Both the position numbers and the translations under genes were made by a program. The notes beneath the pieces were generated by a model that had not been told where the DNA came from, did no database searches, and saw only the letters and a list, made by a program, of their open reading frames with translations. A DNA stretch of 64,000 nucleotides, from positions 1,984,001 to 2,048,000 of the forward strand of contig JAQQWL010000005.1 of assembly GCA_038363925.1 (NCBI GenBank), given 5' to 3'. This stretch comes from Apiospora phragmitis (Eukaryota > Ascomycota > Sordariomycetes > Amphisphaeriales > Apiosporaceae). Below are positions 56,818-64,000 of this stretch, one piece after another. Position 1 is the first letter of the stretch, and each line of letters starts with the position of its first letter.

Positions 56818-59313
56818 ATGGATGAGCGCGTGTCGAGCCGGGCCAAGCTTCCGAGTCGGGCCTGTGAGTCCTGTAGGGCTGCCAAGATCCGGTGCCAGCC
56901 CAGTGGTCAGGCCGGAATATGCAAACGGTAAGTGGCCCTTTCTAAAGTCGAGAGATTAATCCAGGAGGAGTGGGCTCATGCAATCATCAGGTGTTGCGAC
57001 TTCAAGAAAGAATGCATCTTGAGAGCCCGACCTAGAACTCGGAGGCCCAGAGCCGCTCAAGGGTGAGTGAGATATCTACTTTTTCCTCCCCTTCTACTTC
57101 TCCCGGCTCCCGGCTCCCGATTTCAAATACAAATCCCTTTCTTTTCTACAATCTTTCTGCACCTCATGAATCTACATACTGCATATCATACTGATGAAAT
57201 CAGTGAATCCCCCTTACCGCACCCACCTGGTCCTAGTCAGACCTTCAGCATCAACTTCAGCCTACCGGCCGAAGCAAATCTAGGGTCGAGCTTCGACGAC
57301 CTCTTAGAGAAGCACGACCAGTTCATCGAGGACCTTGTACCTTCACCCGCTGAGTACGAGTTCGACAATGACTCGACCATGATCTCGACGTCTTCATCAG
57401 GCAGTGAAACCACTTTCTCCAGTGTATCTTCGCCAGGCTCATCGATGGGTACCTCGAGCTCGATGTCCTTGACGACTTTGGGGATAAAACCCCAGTTCAA
57501 CCTAGACTCAGCACAGAAGCTCCTCGATGGGTTCCGGGACATGCTGTCATTCTGTCCCCTGGTAATCTTACCCGAAGGTGCCAATGTCAAGGCGATGGCT
57601 AGCCAGTCCCCTTTTCTACTACTGGCCATCTTGGCGGCGACAAGCTGCTCGAGTAGCCTTCAGGGGTTCAACCTGTACGACGACGAGTTCCGCAAGGTAC
57701 TTGGCTTGAAGTTTGTAACGAGTGGCGAGAGGTCATTGGAGCTGCTCCAGGGGATTCTGGTGTACAATGCCTGGTAGGCCACACAGATACAGAGAGGCGG
57801 GACCGACACTGACACCATACAAGGTACCCATACCATCTACGGCCAAATGATCGGCGTACTTTTCAGTATTTGCGCATGGCGGTAGACATCGTCCATGACT
57901 TAGGGCTCGATGACGAAACCACCTTCGCAAATCAAATAGAGTCAGGGGTTGGTCCCGAAGACTTGGAACGCCTTCGAACCTTTATATCATGCTTCTATCT
58001 AATATCGGTGTAAGTCAAGACAGTATATCGATCTTGCAATTGTTATGAATAACTGATTTGATATCACCTAGCAAACACCGTGTTTGGGGCAAACCGTCAA
58101 TGCTTCCTCAAACACCCTGGATTGCCACTTGTTGCAGCCTGGTTGAGAAATGGTCCGACTCGCATCAAGACCACATCCTTGTTTGGCTTTGTCGCTTGCA
58201 ATGTATCACCGACGGGATGGTGGAATTACGGGCGAGTTACAGCCGAGATACAAACGGCCACAACAGACACCAAAACAACCTCGTTCACCTTGGTCTTGAG
58301 GCCCAACTTAGAGAATGGCAAGCAAGGATGCCGGCCAATGTGTCAGCTATGCGTAAGTTGTACTTCCACAAAGCGCGGGAAGAGGCATAAGACATGCTAA
58401 TTCCCTGACTCTAGCAACTGTCAAGATGTCCAGCCTCTATGCAGACATGCAAGTGGTGGTGTGTCCTCTCATGAGGCCGCCACGACCGAAGGCGGAAACG
58501 GCCGGTGGGATGCCCCTCGACCATACCAAGTTGATGGGAGCAGCCCACACATTGCGTACATTTTTAGACCAGGTGTTAGCATTGACGCCCTCGGATCTGG
58601 ACCGGTTCTCTGCGGTAGAATGGGGCAATCTCATCGTGGCCGTGATACTTGTGCTCAAGCTATCCTTCCCCTTGGACATATACCCCCTCTTCGATTCGGC
58701 TCACGCAAGGACTACTCTGCATTTCGGGGCCTACCTCGAGAGGATGTGTGCGGAGCCGCCACCGGAGAACGACATGGAAAAATCCAGGACTACGGGTAAA
58801 GGGGCGATACGAGGCAAATCGAACAATGGCGGTCCAGATGCGACCATCACCACAAAGAGAAACGGCAATACCGTCAAGACCGGGAACAACATCGCGGCAG
58901 CTTTCCGCGTCGTGCTCCGCAGGGTGAAGGCCAAGTTCGACAGGAGAGTCGCGGCGGCTGAGGCCAAGGTCGCCGCCGAAGAGACGCGCGCCATGCGTAG
59001 ATGCCCCTTTTTTGACGGCAGTTTGACAGAGTACATCCCACTTTGGGAAGGCCAGACCAGTATCGGGAATTACTCGTCCCTTTCTGGGGTTTCCTCTTCT
59101 TCTTCTTCTTCGCAGTATCAGTTGGGAGCAAACGGCAATCTCATCGGGATGATGGGTATGGACGGCGCCGCACTGCAACAACCATCTTCTCGATTGGACA
59201 CACCCGTAACCTATGATCTATGGGCCACCATGACCCAAGGCTGGGCAGCCGATGATAACCTACCAGACTTGTCCATGGATAACAATGATGCGGAAAACTT
59301 TGGACATTTCTGA
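56818..59313 (+). CDS. Zn2Cys6 fungal transcription factor
   Basis: Gal4-type regulator. Six exons: 56818-56927, 56991-57062, 57204-57773, 57824-58009, 58072-58352, 58415-59313; 705 residues, all junctions in frame. The binuclear zinc cluster is at residues 17-45: ACESCRAAKIRC, eight residues, then CKRCCDFKKEC, with its six metal-binding cysteines spaced C-2-C-6-C-8-C-2-C-6-C and interrupted by an intron. A basic linker (RARPRTRRPR) follows. The middle region shows the fungal TF homology pattern (YPYHLRPNDRRTFQYLRMAV then DIVHDLGLDD), as in Leu3-like regulators. A lysine-rich helix lies near residue 560, and the end is acidic (NLPDLSMDNNDAENFGHF), a plausible activation domain. Target genes cannot be told from the sequence. 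It stands next to a dead carboxypeptidase gene, not in a metabolic cluster. Confidence 0.92.
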
Positions 59314-62135
59314 TCTCACTACCTGGCGGGAAGAGTGCAGGGAGCTTTGGTCATGTACAATAGCTATTCTTCTCGTCAATTCATCTGGACATGAGAAGCA
59401 CACCGGTCACTCTCCAAGGACACCAACATATTTGTCCAGTTTAACCCTCGTAATTGTTCGCATGTTCACAATAGAGTTGCAGGTACTCCCCAAGTGCGTT
59501 CCATCATCGTACGATATGGGTTGGATGCTTGAACTCAAGATCCCACCCCCACCCTTTAGTTGGAGTTCACCCTCGACCCAGACTCAAGTAAAACAAACCC
59601 CCACTTCACTGCTTTGCCAATGGGGTTATATACTGCATTGACATATATCTCCGTTGACTGGGCTGGTGTAGCCTAGCGGTAGTATTGTTATTTCATCACA
59701 CATAAAGGCAAGGGGGGTTCGATTCCCTCTGCGGTCACATTTCTTCTTTCCTTCGTTCTCCTTCTTTTGGGCCTTGTTTCTACGAGCAGCCACGAAGAGG
59801 GATCCCTGTTAATATAGAAAGGTTCATGTATATAATAATAATATGATGGAAACATGCGTGTCACATACGGGATATGCAAGGTACAGTTAATCCACTGCAT
59901 AAACGCCCAAAGAACAAGTAAGAACGGGATGCAATGGGCAAAACCGAAACTGCTTCCTTTTGATGATGAAATCTTCCCGCATTCAGCAGATCAGACCATG
60001 TTAGAGGGTAGGCCGAATACCCCATACAAGGAATAGAGATAGACACACGAGAAAGTATGAATAGTGAGGCGAACGACTGAACAAACAGGCAAGCAATTGT
60101 TTCAATTCACTCTATAAGATAGAGAGTGGATGGGTCCCCGCGGGGGAGAGACAGCAAACTTCGGGGAGCCTCGATTTCCTCCCCCTCTTCGACCAACATT
60201 GCGGGCGGGCAGACGTCTGTTTTGTTGTCTGCAGAGCAATCAGAACAGCACGTACTTATTTGTTTGGCGTACTTATTAAATGCCGAGGCAATGAAAGAGG
60301 TTCGCATCTATGTTTTAGGCCGAGGAAAGTGACGGCCCATACACCAATGCAGCGAAATAACAGGGGCAGAAAAAAAAGGGGGGCGGAGGGTGTAGTGGAA
60401 GTCGGGGCTTCCCAAAGAGAACCGCATAGGAGCGGAGCGGTATACTTACTGGCTTGGTACGTATCGTATCATTGTATGTCCTGTATCAATGACTATGTAT
60501 GTAGCTAGCTCACATGCCCAACTTGAAAGAAAGAGGAAATTTCGCCACAAAACGTGCTTTCGTCACGAGACCACGTACAGTGTACGATCCGGGAACCTGC
60601 AGCAGTGCGACCCGGGTATATCCGCCTCGCCGTGCTTACCGACGGAGGCAAACTAATGGCGCCCATCCATCCATCCACGACGGTGTAGGTAACCCCTAAC
60701 CACATAATGCGTGGGGGTTTGCTTTGCTTTGAACATGTGGCAGCCATCTTCCATGTTCGCTCGCTCCCCTCCCTTTACGATAGCTATCGCAAGTAGTCAC
60801 GGGAAAATTCACTGATGAAAGTCAAGGTAGTACTTATGATGGTGTTCGTTGAAGCCTGGGGATGTGAATCTTATTGACCATCTAAACCGCCGAGTAGCTA
60901 TAATCAAAGATGATGACGAAGAGACGAGGAGAAATGGACAGAGACCAGGCTGGACAATGAATTAGAAAAAAACTCCATTCCACGTAATGAAGGAAAAACC
61001 ACCCAATGACGATTAAGTGAGGTATATCGTAGTCTGCAAAGCCCCCTCGAGTACATACTCCGTATGCTATTTGTCCAACCTTCCCGCCCCATGGAAAATG
61101 CTAAGATAATAACCAACATCTAATTCCATCCCCAATCACCATCCAGGCACGAAAATAGCCGTCGTCAGATTGTACCCGATGATAGCTGTGGTAGCTAGAT
61201 AGTCAGGACGATCTTTCAAGGGAGGGAGCAAAAATATGAGAGCTGATGGGTGTCCAAGGCCATAGGTATACACCCTGTTGCAATCCCCGGCTGCTGCTCA
61301 TCAGCGAACCCATAGGTTTTTGGCTCCACACCCAAAGGATGGAGGCTTAGATAACCAAAGTACGGCCTGCTCCAAGTTGCCAAGGGGTCGGTCCCCTTTG
61401 CTCTCTCCGATGCCCTGGCCTCATAAAGCGACGTTTCCTCCAAGAATGGTATTTCCCTTTTCTCCCGTCTTTTCGATAGTGAACGCCAAAGCCCTCATGT
61501 TCTTTTTATCTCTGATGACGCCAACGCAATTGATACAATAAGCCTATCCATATGCCTATGCCACTCTTCAGAGCGGAGAGCAGGGTGGTCCCAAGCTCCC
61601 CAAAAACACACAGATAATTCAATTCCAGCCCAAGCCGATAGGCTACGGAATGAATCCCGCTCGCTCTACCCAACGCCAAGGCCCAGCCATGAAAAAAACT
61701 TGGTAAAAAGCAAAATCCGAGACGCTGTACCGACGAAGCACATAGAACACCAGATATGCCATCGCCGCCAAATCTTAGGCTATAACCCGAAATGCCTCGT
61801 CACTCCCTCGTAAACACCCGCCACCAGGCGGTATGCGTAGGGGAATCATCGTGAGATACTGATATCGGCGCCATCGCTGAGAAACCAACAAACAAGATCG
61901 CAAGCTCCGTCCCGACATGCAAAGAAAATGCAGAAATGATGTGAAAAGAATCGGCCGGTTCGGGGAAATCCGGACCGTTGGTAATAATGGCCAGAGGGCC
62001 AGACGAAACGCTGAACACACTAAAGAGAGGAAAATCCGACCATTTGCTTTGATGCTCCTTCAAATGCACGCCCCAGAACGCCTTTGCAAGTGAACACGCT
62101 GTTGCTTATTTGGGCGCCTTCGACGAAGCACCCAT
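59314..62135. other. 2.8-kb intergenic region with a tRNA-like element
   Basis: Between the Zn2Cys6 gene and the 3' end of the Whi3-like gene. Apart from the tRNA-like element at 59662-59737 I recognise nothing. ORFs are under 130 codons and unconvincing. Confidence 0.5.
59662..59737 (+). other. tRNA-like element with intact pol III boxes A and B
   Basis: Box A TAGCCTAGCGG (59669-59679) and box B GGTTCGATTCC (59716-59726) both fit the internal pol III promoter consensus at normal spacing. The T arm pairs fully (GGGGG with CCCTC, one G-U). A T4 run near 59764 could terminate. However the acceptor arms (GCTGGTG and TGCGGTC) and the anticodon arm around TTCATCA pair poorly. The segment GACTG at 59656-59660 pairs better with CGGTC, as if a few bases were inserted. 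It is either a decayed tRNA, a tRNA-derived SINE head, or a tRNA altered by sequence error (a CAU anticodon would be the reading). Confidence 0.45.
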
Positions 62136-63968
62136 CTATTTTCCCATCATGTGTGGCGGCGGTGGGAACGTAGTAGACGCATTCAGCATAGTAGAAGACC
62201 CGCTAGCAGATAAAGGTCCGTTGTTGTATGGGGCATTGTTCCACCCGCCGTAGTTGCTGTTGTTGCTGCTGCTGTTATTGTTGGGGTAATTCGGTGATGA
62301 ATAAGGGGCGCTTGCGCCGTTCGACAGAGACGAAGACGAAGCACTATTATAGCCCATGCGGTTGAGACCTGGGGGCGCAGAGAGACCCGGAGGTGGTCCA
62401 TTAGTCGTAGCAAAAACAGCCCCAGAGCCGGCCATCATGTTGTTGATACCTGCCATAGCTGCTGCTCCACTCGGACCCGGGGTCTGGCCTGAGCGAACCC
62501 CAAGGGGGTTCTTGGAAAAGCTCAGGCGAATACCGCCTTTCACGCTGTTGTGGAGCGGATGACCGTAAAGCTCATGCAGCGCCTTCGTCGCAAAGGAGAC
62601 GTCTTCGAACTCGACAAAACACATGGGGCCGTTTTGCTTGGTCCGGAAGCATAGTCGCTTGTACCCACGCTGCTTCGAGAACATGGCTTTGAGCTCCTCT
62701 TCCGACGTGTCGATAGGAAGATTACCGACATACAACGTGTTGCAGGGTGGGTTTTGGTCCGCAGGGTTCACCGGCGGGAAGTTGTGCCGATGGAAGTGTT
62801 GGTTCCCGACCTGGTAATTAAGCGAATGACTGGCGTTGTTCATAACGGTTGGGGACATGGCATTGCTATGGCCAGAAATAGGAGTCATGGTTGACGGCCC
62901 GTAGGGTGGAAGCGAGTTTGCAGAGGACGTGGACGTGTTGAGTGACAAGTTAGCCATGCGGGAAATTGGCAGATGAGGAGCAGTCGCCCTCCGACCCTGC
63001 GTTGCGCCGTTCTCGGCATACGCGACGGGATTTTTGAGTAGCTCCTGCGTCTCATCGTCTTCGGCGTTATCGTGGCTGATGAGCGTCTTGCCGGATATGC
63101 GCGCTCGCTCGGTCAAGTGGTTGCCAATGGGCGACTGTGGTGAGAAGAGGCTTTGGTAGTGAGTGCCCGACTCTGGGTTGGGCAATTCATTGCTGCCGTA
63201 CATGCCATTCATGCCGTTCATAGGGGGGGACATCTTCTCCATGGCAGGTTGGTACCCACTAGCAAAGCGCGATGGTTGCCGCGAGGTCGGGCCAGATGAA
63301 GTTGTCGAAGAGGCGGTACTTGAAGTGGCGGAAGCTGGATTGTTATTGACCAAGGTCTCGTGGGCGGGATATCTTCGCGAAGCTAAGGGACTGCCGGAGA
63401 GTATATCGACGATCATCTCGGCATCATTCGAAATCGACTTTCCGTGCAGCATGTCCTTGGCTTGCTGTGCGCCAGCTAAAGTCTTGAACTTGAGTACAGC
63501 TGAGCGAAAACCCGCATCTTCCGATTGCTCAGGCGACAGCATATCGACGTCGACCAAGTCTTGCGAAAACACAACCATCAGCCTGAGCTTCTCCTCGGTA
63601 GTATCCAACGGCAGCCGACGGATGAGTACTTGCGACACGGGCGCGGGCGTTGTCGCGTACGGCGTACCCACAGGCTTGATGCTCGCGTCGCTGTCGAATG
63701 GATTCATGTGATGCATGGAGAGCGTGAAGGGGGAGTGGGCCGACATGCCGGCCGACCTAAACGGTTGTTGCGAGTGCGATAGAAAGGCCGGTGCAGCCAT
63801 GGCAGCGGTGGTGATGGGTTTGGTGGTTGTCGCGTTTGGCGAAGCGGTTGTCGCGATCGACGGGGGAAACGGGCTTGCGCGATTCGACGTCAACGCCGTC
63901 GCGTTGAAGGAAGACCTCACAGGATTGTTGGAGCCGGGACTTAACGTCGAACTCTGCTCACTGTTCAT
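62136..63968 (-). CDS. WHI3: Whi3/Scw1-like RNA-binding protein
   Basis: Single-exon ORF of 610 residues. In budding yeast Whi3 binds CLN3 mRNA and delays G1/S; the fission yeast relative Scw1 affects wall and septum; in filamentous fungi Whi3 clusters cyclin and polarity mRNAs. The N-terminal half has a degenerate RRM (VSQVLIRRLPLDTTEEKLRL to LKFKTLAGAQQAKDML). A long Ser/Asn-rich linker follows. The C-terminal RRM is clear: RNP2 in TLYVGNLPIDTSEEEL, RNP1 region MCFVEFEDVSFATKAL, then GIRLSFSKNPLGVR. The tail is rich in Asn, Ser, Gly and Pro (PNNNSSSNNSNYGG) and could phase-separate; it has no long polyQ of the Ashbya type. The start is the first Met of the open frame, 32 bp from the window end, so upstream exons cannot be excluded. 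Confidence 0.9.
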   Translation of the reverse strand: MNSEQSSTLSPGSNNPVRSSFNATALTSNRASPFPPSIATTASPNATTTKPITTAAMAAPAFLSHSQQPFRSAGMSAHSPFTLSMHHMNPFDSDASIKPVGTPYATTPAPVSQVLIRRLPLDTTEEKLRLMVVFSQDLVDVDMLSPEQSEDAGFRSAVLKFKTLAGAQQAKDMLHGKSISNDAEMIVDILSGSPLASRRYPAHETLVNNNPASATSSTASSTTSSGPTSRQPSRFASGYQPAMEKMSPPMNGMNGMYGSNELPNPESGTHYQSLFSPQSPIGNHLTERARISGKTLISHDNAEDDETQELLKNPVAYAENGATQGRRATAPHLPISRMANLSLNTSTSSANSLPPYGPSTMTPISGHSNAMSPTVMNNASHSLNYQVGNQHFHRHNFPPVNPADQNPPCNTLYVGNLPIDTSEEELKAMFSKQRGYKRLCFRTKQNGPMCFVEFEDVSFATKALHELYGHPLHNSVKGGIRLSFSKNPLGVRSGQTPGPSGAAAMAGINNMMAGSGAVFATTNGPPPGLSAPPGLNRMGYNSASSSSLSNGASAPYSSPNYPNNNSSSNNSNYGGWNNAPYNNGPLSASGSSTMLNASTTFPPPPHMMGK

Positions 63969-64000
63969 GCTTTGTGGCGCATGGACTCTATGTTGTTGCG

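Noticed and set aside
14951..59313. A biosynthetic gene cluster (dehydrogenase, peptidase, Zn2Cys6 factor)
   Set aside because: The three are 40 kb apart with housekeeping genes between, two are broken, and no core synthase is present.

Overview
The window is nuclear DNA from a filamentous ascomycete (Pezizomycotina, most likely a Sordariomycete). The genes are eukaryotic and carry short introns (mostly 48-100 bp, GTAAGT-type donors, TAG/CAG acceptors). Intergenic spaces are long (0.4 to 10 kb). The proteins are typical fungal ones: a Dnf-type flippase, a Zn2Cys6 regulator, a Pcl-type cyclin and a Whi3-like RRM protein. There are no operons, phage or CRISPR features, and I found no intact transposon.

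Layout. 0-2.7 kb: 5' part of a P4-ATPase flippase (minus). 7-9 kb: a putative SMC5/6 accessory (Nse5/Nse6-like) protein (plus), convergent with the V-ATPase subunit E gene VMA4 (minus, 9.4-10.3 kb). 12-13.8 kb: a NIPA-type Mg2+ transporter (plus). 15 kb: a short-chain dehydrogenase relic. 16.7-18.5 kb: mitochondrial Mg2+ channel MRS2 (minus). 19.2-20.3 kb: an F-box-like protein (plus). 21.7-25.7 kb: a large conserved fungal protein of unknown function (minus). 28.2-30.2 kb: a divergent pair, roadblock dynein light chain (minus) and IPI1 (plus). 32-34.2 kb: a Vasa/Ded1-like DEAD-box helicase (plus) behind a long leader. 37.8-39.9 kb: a Pcl-type cyclin (minus). 40-50.3 kb: about 10 kb in which I recognise no gene. 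50.3-52.4 kb: SUB2 (minus), divergent from RPR2 (plus, 53.1 kb). 54.3-56.3 kb: a damaged S10 serine carboxypeptidase (plus). 56.8-59.3 kb: a Zn2Cys6 transcription factor (plus). 59.66 kb: a tRNA-like element. 62.1-64 kb: a Whi3/Scw1-like RNA-binding protein (minus).

Themes. Five genes act in RNA metabolism (IPI1, the Vasa-like helicase, SUB2, RPR2, the Whi3-like protein). Two act at the G1/S step in yeast (Pcl cyclin, Whi3). Two unrelated Mg2+ transporters lie about 3 kb apart. None of these groupings is a gene cluster in the metabolic sense.

The strongest structural signal is that many conserved genes (flippase, VMA4, NIPA, the 22-kb unknown protein, the Vasa-like helicase twice, the S10 peptidase, a small ORF at 20.6 kb) change reading frame by one or two bases inside otherwise well-conserved sequence, often at G or C runs. 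Base-level assembly error explains this best, so these are annotated as genes with apparent frameshifts. The S10 peptidase and the dehydrogenase are different: they have lost large internal segments and look like true relics. I did not find a convincing new biological system. The best leads are the unusually long SUB2 first intron together with a perfect hairpin just after its stop codon, and the tRNA-like element.
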